Source: a virus
Virus record (IMG/VR): IMGVR_UViG_3300037010_003311
Location: 62,001-126,000 of that record
Direction: 5' to 3' (one strand)
Length of the DNA: 64,000 nt
Position numbers and translations under genes: made by a program. Below the pieces are notes generated by a model that saw only the letters and a program-made list of their open reading frames with translations, made no database searches and was not told the DNA's origin. The first letter of the stretch is position 1. Every line of letters starts with the position of its first letter. This document shows, one piece after another, positions 16,851-25,041 of this stretch.

Positions 16851-18740
16851 ATGGAAATTTTAAACAATATGGTCATGCATTTAAATAGTTTAAATGCAAA
16901 ACGCTTTAACAGTGACTATGATGGTGATGGTCTTGGGTGTTACTCTTTACATAGTACCCAAGCTAAAAAAGAAGCAAGGCGATATATGACGCCTATATCA
17001 AATATCCAACATGAACACAATCTCGAAATGGTGGATACGCTAGAGCATGAAAGTATTCAAGCGGCATACATGCTTTCGCTTAAGGGATGGAAAAATTTCG
17101 ATTCAAATAAAATCGAATTAACTTTACAAAACATAAGCGAATTCCAAGCAGATATAAATACAGTAATTAAAACTCCAAATATAGCAGTAAGGCTTATAGA
17201 TGAAGATATAGTATTACCATATAATTCTGTTCTAATTAACGCATCATTCGATATAGAAGAGTTAATATATACTGATAGTAGATTATTGTATAAAAAGAAT
17301 TTACTAGAACTGATTAAGCTTTTATACGACTTTGTAGAGAATGCTAAATTTCATGATAAATTACATAACTTCAATAAAGTACTACTTGAATGTAGTACAG
17401 TTGTTAGTTATTGTAATACAAGTTTTGAACTGAATCACTTTGCGGTGAATCATAAAGCAATTGAGGATTTCAAAAAAACACTTATAAATGAACCATTTAC
17501 TGGTTTCCATCAAAACCAAATGCTATTTGATACACATGTTAAAAATCTTATTTGTCATGATGAAGATAATATTCTAACGAATGTATTCAATTCTGGAGCA
17601 AGGATCAAAAATGTACAGTTGTTAAAAGCTGCTAGTAATAATGGTATCCCAACTGATATTAATGGTAGAGCATTTAAGCATAATATTAAAAACTCATTAC
17701 TTGATGGATTAACCGAAGAAGAGTTCTTTATGACTGGGGATAGTGCAAGACTAGCCTTAGCTCAAAGGCAAGATTCTATTCCAAAGGGTGGTGAACTTCA
17801 ACGGAAGATATATTTTACAACTGGATTCTTGCAACTCAATAATATTGCAGATTGTGGATCAGAAAAATATTTTACAATAGTGGTTAGTGATAGACATCAT
17901 TTAGCTTCCTTATATGGAAGATGGTATATTACTGATGATAATCCAAAACTACGTTTCGTTCGTTTAGATGATACTAAATTAATTGGTACGGAAATTAAAG
18001 TTCGTTCCCCAATTTATTGTAAGTCTGGTGATTATGCTATTTGTGATAGATGCTTTGGTTCTAAAAAACCAGATTCAGATAACATTGGTGCAGCTATTGG
18101 ATCATATATTGCGGAAAGTATCATTCAGTCAATTCTTAGAACTCACCACTTTAGTGGAGCTTTCATTACTGAGATTAAAAAAGAATTCAATGAAATTATT
18201 GAATCGTTACAATTCGAATCACCTAACATTATAAAAGGTAGTCCAGAAAATATTGATCGGTATAAACAATATCTTTTAGATAATTACTATAAGGAAGAAG
18301 ATTTTACTATAACCAAAACTAGTAAAAACTGCTACGAAATTGATGTTATTAATTTACCATTAAATGATGACTCTGTTAAAAAACTACAGGTTATTACTTC
18401 ATATATTGATAAGAATCGAGATAGTGATAATTTGATTTCACCAGAAGAGATATATAAATTTCTTAAAAATGAAATCATTATGCCTAATGATATTTTGAGT
18501 ATATATGTTGAATTAATTATTGGTATTCTATTTTACGATGAAGATGGTATTATGATTAGATATTCTGATAAAGAGATTAACTTCCAGTTGGCTTTAAAGA
18601 ATGTTATTTCGCATATTGATCCAAGAATGTCTTTCTTCTATGGATTCAACGATGGTAAGATTAGTGATTGTTATGATGCCGAAACCGAGGGAACGGTCCT
18701 AAAACATATGTATCAGGATTTAACTGATATCTATTATTAA
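16851..18740 (+). CDS. Phage RNA polymerase beta' subunit, catalytic C-terminal fragment
   Basis: FNSDYDGDG (19-27) is the catalytic magnesium loop (NADFDGD), with D22, D24 and D26 intact. Further on are the second zinc site (IADCG, then VRSPIYCKSGDYAICDRCFG), and IGSYIAESIIQSILRTHHFS. The last is the bridge-helix/trigger-loop-adjacent motif that reads [22 protein letters not shown] in bacteria, here lacking the GEPGTQ core. The gap from the N-fragment is 68 nt with its own AAAGG site, so this is a true gene split. About 200 residues after this motif are family-atypical. Confidence 0.88.
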   Translation: MEILNNMVMHLNSLNAKRFNSDYDGDGLGCYSLHSTQAKKEARRYMTPISNIQHEHNLEMVDTLEHESIQAAYMLSLKGWKNFDSNKIELTLQNISEFQADINTVIKTPNIAVRLIDEDIVLPYNSVLINASFDIEELIYTDSRLLYKKNLLELIKLLYDFVENAKFHDKLHNFNKVLLECSTVVSYCNTSFELNHFAVNHKAIEDFKKTLINEPFTGFHQNQMLFDTHVKNLICHDEDNILTNVFNSGARIKNVQLLKAASNNGIPTDINGRAFKHNIKNSLLDGLTEEEFFMTGDSARLALAQRQDSIPKGGELQRKIYFTTGFLQLNNIADCGSEKYFTIVVSDRHHLASLYGRWYITDDNPKLRFVRLDDTKLIGTEIKVRSPIYCKSGDYAICDRCFGSKKPDSDNIGAAIGSYIAESIIQSILRTHHFSGAFITEIKKEFNEIIESLQFESPNIIKGSPENIDRYKQYLLDNYYKEEDFTITKTSKNCYEIDVINLPLNDDSVKKLQVITSYIDKNRDSDNLISPEEIYKFLKNEIIMPNDILSIYVELIIGILFYDEDGIMIRYSDKEINFQLALKNVISHIDPRMSFFYGFNDGKISDCYDAETEGTVLKHMYQDLTDIYY

Positions 18741-18749
18741 GGGTATCTA

Positions 18750-19013
18750 ATGAATAATAATCTAGATAAAATTGCATCTAAGAACCAAACTAAACGATTG
18801 GTGCTTATTAATGGTTTAGGAGATACCGAAGTAGATTATATTTTGGAAGATGATAACATCGATAATGCAATCTATTATCTTTTATGCGCGAGGAACCATT
18901 TAATTGAACATAGTGATTTTCCATTAACCGCTTTAACTAGATTAGAGATTGCAGCAGCTGCAATCAGCCAAGCAATAATGGAAGTGGAAGCTAAAACAAT
19001 TTTCAGGACATGA
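18750..19013 (+). CDS. Small helical protein between beta' and beta genes, 87 aa
   Basis: The C-terminal half is a helical hairpin (NAIYYLLCARNHL... followed by LTRLEIAAAAISQAIMEVEA). Its pattern recalls the helical domain of Acb2-type cyclic-nucleotide sponges, but the similarity is faint and unproven. TAAGGGT precedes the ATG. It could instead be an omega-like RNAP accessory or an unrelated early protein. Confidence 0.45.
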   Translation: MNNNLDKIASKNQTKRLVLINGLGDTEVDYILEDDNIDNAIYYLLCARNHLIEHSDFPLTALTRLEIAAAAISQAIMEVEAKTIFRT

Positions 19014-19025
19014 GGGAGATAAAGA

Positions 19026-20300
19026 ATGAATTTAATACCAACTAAAGTGAGAACCGTATCCAATTCGGAATGGTACGCTATCCCAGATTTTAGAAAGGAT
19101 GATCATTATAAAGTACTAGATATATTAAACGATATGTTTAAAAAGTTATCTAATTATTTTAACATCACTTATAAAATTGATTTTATAAATAAACTTGATG
19201 ATGATAAAACTTACTTGAGCGAGTATGCTACATATATGAACTTGATAGTAATAAATCTTGCAGTAAATGGTGTACCAGAGAAACCTATAAAAATCCGTTA
19301 TCCAGCTTTAGTGAATGATAACTTCTTTATTATGAATGGTAGTATCTATGTACCACTTATGTTTTTAGAAAGAAGTCCGATCGATAGAATAAATGAAATA
19401 GATGAAACAACTGGTAAAAATATTGGCCGTATATTATTAAATATTTTACCATCATTTAATATTACATTTGATTTCGTGAATGAACGTATTCTTTATCGTG
19501 GTAAAAAAGCTATTACGACTAATATGTTTTTTAGTCTTATTTATAATAGGCCCGAAGATCAGGAGTATGTTAAATACCTCATTGATAATGGTATTATGAC
19601 AGATTTCTTTGATTCTGTTTCGGAAGAGGATATGAAAACATTTATTAAATCCTTCGATCTTAAATCACTAAACATTTTAAAAAATGAAGAACCAATCAGC
19701 ATTGTAGATTTCTTCGATGAGTTATTATTACTTGATTACTTTAAAGGAATGTTTGAAAAAATCTATGGTGTTAGTACCATTCGGGAGATCTTAAAAATTA
19801 TAGTCAATTACTATTTGAATGATACATTTATTGATATGTCTGATCTTAGAAATAGGCGTATAGTTGTTAATGAATATCTTATTAATCCTATATTTGAATA
19901 CTATTTAAGATTCCTGAGAAATATTACGGAGAAACATGACCCAGATGCGAAAAAAGTTTTTAGTCCTACTATGAATCCACAAGTTGTTATAACTAGTGGT
20001 TTTAGAGGTATGATGCATGGTGGTTCACATTATAATATTTCATTACCATATCCAACACCATTACTTTATAAGGTGTCTCAAAGCATTTATATTGTTGGGG
20101 AAAAGGTACCAAGAAGTTGGACGAGTAATCATCCAAGTGCTTATGGTAAAATATGCCCAATTTCGGTATCTGCTCAAAACATGGGAGAAAACCTAGTATT
20201 TACTAGTGATGTTCGTTTAGATAAATATGGCCTAATAGAAGGTACTAAAGCTATTTTAGTTGAGCGACAAGAGGATGATGTAGATGCACCCAAAACTTAA
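19026..20300 (+). CDS. Phage RNA polymerase beta subunit, N-terminal fragment
   Basis: The fragment matches the first half of RpoB. It has FFIMNGSIYVPLMFLERSP near 104 (bacterial FIINGTERVIVSQLHRSPG), DLRNRRIVVNEYL near 278, and SNHPSAYGKICPIS near 372 followed by GLIEG. These last are the SHYGRICPIETPEGPNIGL and GFIETPY landmarks. It stops exactly before the DDANRALM region that opens the C-fragment 1.6 kb downstream. The GAGGGAG site is strong. It overlaps the next gene by 17 nt. Confidence 0.85.
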   Translation: MNLIPTKVRTVSNSEWYAIPDFRKDDHYKVLDILNDMFKKLSNYFNITYKIDFINKLDDDKTYLSEYATYMNLIVINLAVNGVPEKPIKIRYPALVNDNFFIMNGSIYVPLMFLERSPIDRINEIDETTGKNIGRILLNILPSFNITFDFVNERILYRGKKAITTNMFFSLIYNRPEDQEYVKYLIDNGIMTDFFDSVSEEDMKTFIKSFDLKSLNILKNEEPISIVDFFDELLLLDYFKGMFEKIYGVSTIREILKIIVNYYLNDTFIDMSDLRNRRIVVNEYLINPIFEYYLRFLRNITEKHDPDAKKVFSPTMNPQVVITSGFRGMMHGGSHYNISLPYPTPLLYKVSQSIYIVGEKVPRSWTSNHPSAYGKICPISVSAQNMGENLVFTSDVRLDKYGLIEGTKAILVERQEDDVDAPKT

Positions 20301-21165
20301 AAATATTTTAGAATTTAGTTATAAGTATAGTAATATTTATGACTGTTCTACGCCAAGTTTTGGCCCTTATGATTATCAGCTTTTAGAAAAAAAATTATCT
20401 GAAAATATGGATAACTATCGCGATGTGTATACTATGATGGCAAATACACTTTTTGGTGATGGCGAAAATATAAATATTTTAGAAGTTTTAAATTATGCTG
20501 TTATGCATAGTGCTCTCCAATATAATTTTTGGTATGGTTCTCCAGATTATAAACCATTTAATAGTGGTATAATAACCGAGTATATAATTGGAAAAGATTA
20601 CCAGAAACTAGAGGATATTATAAAAAATAGTGTTATTGGTTTTATACCAGATCGATTAGAAACCTTAAATAATTTAAGAACTTTATTGAGCAATGGTTAT
20701 TTAGAATCGCGGTTTTTCGCAAAAAATTTTAATCTCCACGATTTTATAGATTTTTTATTAGAACAAAAATGTTTTAATAATGATCCACTGTTTAAAAAAG
20801 GTATCTTAGTTATAATGGAGGTTAGACGTATACTTGACCATTGGCCAAATAAGGATGATAGTATTTATCGAAAGCTGGATAAAACTTTCGACACCGTAGA
20901 AATATCGACTTATCCAATCCCGGCCGATTACCGAATCCCGGAATACTTAGCAAGCGTCGGAGCTCAAACCGAGACTCTAAATAAATATGTAATCGAAAAT
21001 AGTATTGAAGAAATAGGCATTCGAACAACTTCAATACGTTTAATAAACGAATTACATCAAATAAGTAAACTTCCAACCTATGTCCTAGATTCATTAATCT
21101 TTATAGATCATAAAGTTAATAAATCAGAATCCAAACATCATCTTTGTATGACAACTAACTATTAA
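20284..21165 (+). CDS. Queuosine-salvage (Qng1/DUF2419)-like nucleosidase
   Basis: The order of landmarks matches DUF2419/Qng1, which releases the queuine base from queuosine nucleosides. There is ALQYNFWYG in the first third, IPDRLETLNNLRTLLSNGYL, then KKGILVIMEVRRILDHW, and PADYRIPEYLASVGA (about 212-226) followed by IEEIGIRTTSIRLINEL. The ADYR-P and E-I-R motifs are the most conserved of the family as I remember it. It lies between the two RNAP beta fragments. With QueD and Gat-QueC it may supply 7-deazaguanine bases. The function is inferred from motifs only. Confidence 0.6.
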   Translation: MHPKLKNILEFSYKYSNIYDCSTPSFGPYDYQLLEKKLSENMDNYRDVYTMMANTLFGDGENINILEVLNYAVMHSALQYNFWYGSPDYKPFNSGIITEYIIGKDYQKLEDIIKNSVIGFIPDRLETLNNLRTLLSNGYLESRFFAKNFNLHDFIDFLLEQKCFNNDPLFKKGILVIMEVRRILDHWPNKDDSIYRKLDKTFDTVEISTYPIPADYRIPEYLASVGAQTETLNKYVIENSIEEIGIRTTSIRLINELHQISKLPTYVLDSLIFIDHKVNKSESKHHLCMTTNY

Positions 21166-21179
21166 AAAGGAAAATAATT

Positions 21180-21851
21180 ATGGAAAACACACAAGCATCA
21201 CAACAATTCACAGGAACATTTCGTTATGGTTTAGTAGCAATTTCAAAAGCTGGAAAAGAATATTTTACAGGAGTTGTAGGCTTTACTAATGCCTCAGGTG
21301 GTCAAGATCAATACAAAGTTACAAGCTTTGATAAAAATACAGTTGCTTATGCTAAACAGTATGGAGCATATAATGAAAATAAAATGGCTCTTAGTGGTAA
21401 AAATGTTACACTAACAAGTAAATCTGGTTTCGCTTTAAGTTCTTATTCTAATAAATATGAACTACTTTTTGAAACCATGGATATTGAGGGTTGCCCATTC
21501 CAAGCTCCAGCTGAAGCACCACAAGGTTATTCTGCTCCAACAATGGGTATCCAAGCTCCAACTGTAGGTATGGGATTGCCACAGCCAGGCATGATGGCCG
21601 CTCCACAAATGGCTGCTCCACAAATGGCTGGGATGGCTGCTCCACAAATGCCAGGTATGATGGCTGCTCCACAAATGCCAGGTATGATGGCTACGCCAGG
21701 TATGATGACTGCACCAGTTGAAATGCAACAACCGGCTCCTATGCAACAACCTGCGGCAATGACTGCTCCAGTTGAAATGCAACAACCTGCGGCAATGACT
21801 GCTCCAGCTGTACCAGGTATGATGCCTGCACCACAAATTCCAGGGATGTAA
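21180..21851 (+). CDS. Beta-rich protein with long Met/Ala/Pro/Gln repeat tail
   Basis: Residues 1-105 form a compact beta-rich domain (FTGTFRYGLVAISKAGKEYF...). From about 110 onward the chain is low-complexity, repeating units such as AAPQMPGMM and TAPVEMQQPA. It has a strong AAAAGGA site and its own classical terminator, which suggests high expression. The layout of folded domain plus flexible tail recalls single-strand-binding proteins, but the tail is not acidic and homology is not visible. It interrupts the RNAP beta fragments. Confidence 0.55.
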   Translation: MENTQASQQFTGTFRYGLVAISKAGKEYFTGVVGFTNASGGQDQYKVTSFDKNTVAYAKQYGAYNENKMALSGKNVTLTSKSGFALSSYSNKYELLFETMDIEGCPFQAPAEAPQGYSAPTMGIQAPTVGMGLPQPGMMAAPQMAAPQMAGMAAPQMPGMMAAPQMPGMMATPGMMTAPVEMQQPAPMQQPAAMTAPVEMQQPAAMTAPAVPGMMPAPQIPGM

Positions 21852-21867
21852 ATAACTTATTTAGGGG

Positions 21868-21893
21868 GGGGTACAGTTATTGTACCTCTTTTT
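21868..21893 (+). terminator. Intrinsic terminator between RNAP beta fragments
   Basis: GGGTACA and TGTACCT enclose GTTAT, followed directly by CTCTTTTTATA. This is a conventional Rho-independent terminator 17 nt after the Met/Pro-rich gene, with a notable run of eight G before it. The downstream beta C-fragment would need readthrough or its own promoter. Confidence 0.75.
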
Positions 21894-21930
21894 ATACCTA
21901 AAAATATAAATTAAAGTTTAAAGGAAATAA

Positions 21931-23907
21931 ATGAGTATTGTTAGTCCCCAAATTGAGGTATTTGAACCATTTTCCTCTAACACTGATGCTAGTAGAACAA
22001 ACATGAGTTCAAAGCAGTTACTACAGGTTATTGTTGCTGAAGGTACCGAGATACCATACATTCTAAATAAAAACTATAAAGTTATGACGACCGTTAATTC
22101 ACCATTTGTAAAAATTGCTGAAGAAGATGGAGTAGTAATCTACAACAATAATAATCTTATTGGATATGTATATAAAGAAACAAAACGAATTACCTTTGAC
22201 CATTTACCAGATACTAAGAAAATGGTAAACAATAGCCTAACGCTGAAATATATAACCAAAGAGCCTAGATTTAAAAAGGGTGACGTCCTTTGGGATTATA
22301 CTAATCAAGATCCTGAAACGAATATGCCAAGAACTGGATATAGAGCAAACATTATGTATTCTAGCTTCTTTGGTTTTAATGCGGATGATGCAATGGTTAT
22401 ATCTGAAAGTTTTGCTGAGAGATGCCGCATAGATTATTCGGAAAAAATATTTATGCCTATAACACCGGAAATTAAATACATTATGAATGAAGGTAGGAAT
22501 AAGTATTTAACTGGACCAGATGAAATTACACCAAATAGTTTTTATATTCAATACAATAAAATCGATACATCTAAACATTTTTTAACCGAATTAATAAATG
22601 TAAATAATTCTGTTTCAAAATCAGCTAGTAAAATGGTTGAAGCGATTGCTGGTGGAAAAATTTTATCTTTAAAAATTCATAAGCTTTCAGATTTATCTTT
22701 CAATGAATTAAAAGCTAGATATGTTTATACTCCAACGTTAATTGATGAGATTGAGGTATTGTATAATGATCAAGCTGGAATTCATAAACATATTCTGGAT
22801 TCATTGCGGTTGTATATGCAAGAAGATGACGCTGAAGCTATTCATTCAAAACTGATTAAAAACTATTATTCAGTAACTGAGTTCAATGATATATTTATGA
22901 CGGATTTAGCGGATAATTATAAGATTGATAAAGACTCGATTGATATAGTTATCGAACTTGAAATTCATAAAGATCTACCAACTTGTACGGGTGATAAATT
23001 TACCAATCTATTTGCTGGTAAAGGAGTTGTCTCATTAATCATTCCTGACGAATTAATGCCGAGAGATGAAGCTAATGATCCAGCTGATATCATCTTTAAT
23101 CCACTTGGATTATTTGGTCGTAATAACTGGGGAACAGTTTTTGAAATGGCTTTAGCTAAGATAATAGAAGATGTTGAAGAAAACATTAATAATCGAACTC
23201 AAACCCTTAGACGATTAAAGTTTATTAATAAGCATTTTATTCGTCTATACGATGAAGACTACTATCATAACGTAGAACAACTTATCGAAAACTTTGATGA
23301 GCGGTTTGATGAGTTTAAACATCAAGTACAAACCAAAGGGTTTTTTCTATATGTTGAAAATTTTCCAAAAATAGCATATAATGATTTCATTAATGATTTT
23401 GTAAATCCATATGAGGCAACATTTAATGTCAATATAACTAAGAAAGAGAAAACTATCTTTTCAAAAGAGTTGATGCAATTTATGCGAGATAAAGGATTTA
23501 AAACAACTTTGTTTAACTCAGCTCAGGATATTGAACAAGATGTTTATTTTGGTCGTAATTATTATATGAAACTTTTCCATACTGCCTGGTCAAAATATAA
23601 TGCCGTTGGTTTTAGTTCAAGCTACTCACGTATAACTGGACAACCAGCACGGGGTCGTAAAAACAAAGGTGGTTTACATATCAGTTGGCAAACTTTTGCG
23701 GCATTACTTGGTTATAAAACTAAGAATGCAGTTCTAAAAGAATTCTACTCTATTAAAGCGGATGTTGCTATAGCTGATAAAAAGATTTTCATTAATAGTT
23801 TTATAAACAGTGGTGAATACATACTAAAAAACAAGTATTTCTCACAAACTAAGCAAACTTTGACTAATGCTTTGAAAATGATAGGGATGATTTTTAAGAG
23901 TGATTGA
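21931..23907 (+). CDS. Phage RNA polymerase beta subunit, C-terminal fragment
   Basis: It begins where the N-fragment stops: EPFSSNTDASRTNMSSKQ (RpoB PFLEHDDANRALMGSNMQ). Then come FGFNADDAMVISESF (GYNFEDAIVIS), TGDKFTNLFAGKGVVS near 353 with IPDELMP and NPLGLFGRNNWG, and near the end ITGQPARGRKNKGGLHIS. These are the GDKMAGRHGNKGVVS, LNPLGVPSRMNVGQ and GGQRFGEMEVW regions that contact nucleic acid and the active site. AAAGGAAATAA precedes the ATG. The homing endonuclease gene overlaps its 3' end by 8 nt. Confidence 0.88.
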   Translation: MSIVSPQIEVFEPFSSNTDASRTNMSSKQLLQVIVAEGTEIPYILNKNYKVMTTVNSPFVKIAEEDGVVIYNNNNLIGYVYKETKRITFDHLPDTKKMVNNSLTLKYITKEPRFKKGDVLWDYTNQDPETNMPRTGYRANIMYSSFFGFNADDAMVISESFAERCRIDYSEKIFMPITPEIKYIMNEGRNKYLTGPDEITPNSFYIQYNKIDTSKHFLTELINVNNSVSKSASKMVEAIAGGKILSLKIHKLSDLSFNELKARYVYTPTLIDEIEVLYNDQAGIHKHILDSLRLYMQEDDAEAIHSKLIKNYYSVTEFNDIFMTDLADNYKIDKDSIDIVIELEIHKDLPTCTGDKFTNLFAGKGVVSLIIPDELMPRDEANDPADIIFNPLGLFGRNNWGTVFEMALAKIIEDVEENINNRTQTLRRLKFINKHFIRLYDEDYYHNVEQLIENFDERFDEFKHQVQTKGFFLYVENFPKIAYNDFINDFVNPYEATFNVNITKKEKTIFSKELMQFMRDKGFKTTLFNSAQDIEQDVYFGRNYYMKLFHTAWSKYNAVGFSSSYSRITGQPARGRKNKGGLHISWQTFAALLGYKTKNAVLKEFYSIKADVAIADKKIFINSFINSGEYILKNKYFSQTKQTLTNALKMIGMIFKSD

Positions 23908-25039
23908 TTTAACTGGGTTGAAATTGTTATACCCCGAAGCTGAACCGCGGCAAATTAAAGCCGCGGTTAAATACCAAGAAAAATTTTCTTTAACTTTGGA
24001 AAATTTAAAATGCTTAAACCCAGATTGTAACAGAATGCGAAAATGGGGAGATACAGTTTCTGGTTTTTATTACACTTGCTCAAAAGAATGTTTTAATAAA
24101 ACTAAATCGATTAGAGAAAATAAAAAGTTAGAAGCCAGAATCAAAACTAGTTTATCAAAATATGGAATTAAGAATGCGGCCAGTTTACAAACTATTAAAG
24201 AACTTAAAATCAAAAATAGTAGATTAAATTATAATTGTGATAGTCCAAATACCCTAGAATCTAAAATTTTAAAAACTAAAAAAACTTGTATTGATAAATA
24301 TGGTACAAGTTGTACGGCTCAGAGAATAGAAATTAAAACGATCATTATGAAAAATAATGTTAAACATAATGTTGACTTTTCGGCTCAACGGCATATTACT
24401 AATTTAAAATATTGGGGGAATAAAAACTTTTGGATTGATAATTTTATAACAAACGATAATCATTTTGATTATATAAAATGTATGTTATATTTTAATTGTA
24501 AACAACCAACTGTTCATAATCAAATTAAAAAACTTGGTATAAAATATACCAAGACCGCAGCAACTAGTTTACAAGAACAAGCTATAATACCATATTTAGA
24601 AAGCTTAGGTGTATCGGCGGTAGCAAATGAACGGGCCATAATACCAAATCAGGAACTAGATATTTGGATACCTAGCTTAAAACTTGCAATAGAATGGAAT
24701 GGTAGCTATTGGCATAGTTATCATGAAACCATAGGGACAGGACCTAAGCAGCTAGATTATGACTTTTGTAAGTACCGGCACCAACGAAAGGCTTTAGCCT
24801 GCTTGGAGGTGGGTATTCGGTTGCTTCAGTTATATGAAGATATGAACTTAAGCAATTGGAAAGAGCAAATAGATAAATTTATAGTTTATGATCCAGACAC
24901 TGGGATAGATATATATGACTTGGATTCTGGTTGCTATCCACTTAACCCAGATTTCGAAACACTAGAACCCGAAAGCCGAATGGTGCTCAAAAACCGCACT
25001 TTATGGAACGCAGGTAAAATTAAAATTAAAAGGAAATAA
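23900..25039 (+). CDS. Free-standing homing endonuclease, Vsr/PD-(D/E)XK-like with zinc finger
   Basis: The N-terminus has a four-Cys finger (CLNPDCNRM...CSKEC). KYG-type DNA-binding repeats follow (SLSKYGIKNAAS, DKYGTSCTA). The nuclease core is LDIWIPSLKLAIEWNGSYWH near 255-275, then KALACLEVGIRLLQLYED. These motifs match phage homing endonucleases of the Hef-like group, which cut unoccupied alleles to spread themselves. The start codon is GTG and overlaps the RNAP beta C-fragment by 8 nt, so the element sits exactly behind a conserved gene. It lacks the extra C-terminal domain of its relative at 58525. Confidence 0.7.
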   Translation: MIDLTGLKLLYPEAEPRQIKAAVKYQEKFSLTLENLKCLNPDCNRMRKWGDTVSGFYYTCSKECFNKTKSIRENKKLEARIKTSLSKYGIKNAASLQTIKELKIKNSRLNYNCDSPNTLESKILKTKKTCIDKYGTSCTAQRIEIKTIIMKNNVKHNVDFSAQRHITNLKYWGNKNFWIDNFITNDNHFDYIKCMLYFNCKQPTVHNQIKKLGIKYTKTAATSLQEQAIIPYLESLGVSAVANERAIIPNQELDIWIPSLKLAIEWNGSYWHSYHETIGTGPKQLDYDFCKYRHQRKALACLEVGIRLLQLYEDMNLSNWKEQIDKFIVYDPDTGIDIYDLDSGCYPLNPDFETLEPESRMVLKNRTLWNAGKIKIKRK

Positions 25040-25041
25040 AA

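Noticed and set aside
16680-16860. A self-splicing intron or intein explaining the break in RNA polymerase beta'.
   Set aside because: The gap is only 68 nt, each half has its own stop or start with a ribosome binding site, and the split position matches known phage RNAP gene splits.
20284-21165. A DNA transglycosylase (DpdA/TGT-like) to complete the 7-deazaguanine pathway.
   Set aside because: The motifs fit DUF2419/Qng1, not the TGT barrel with its zinc-binding CxCxxC. No other gene here looks like DpdA.
21448-21836. Leftward frames opposite the Met/Pro-rich gene, including a His/Ser/Trp-rich one.
   Set aside because: They are antisense images of the low-complexity repeat with no start signal.
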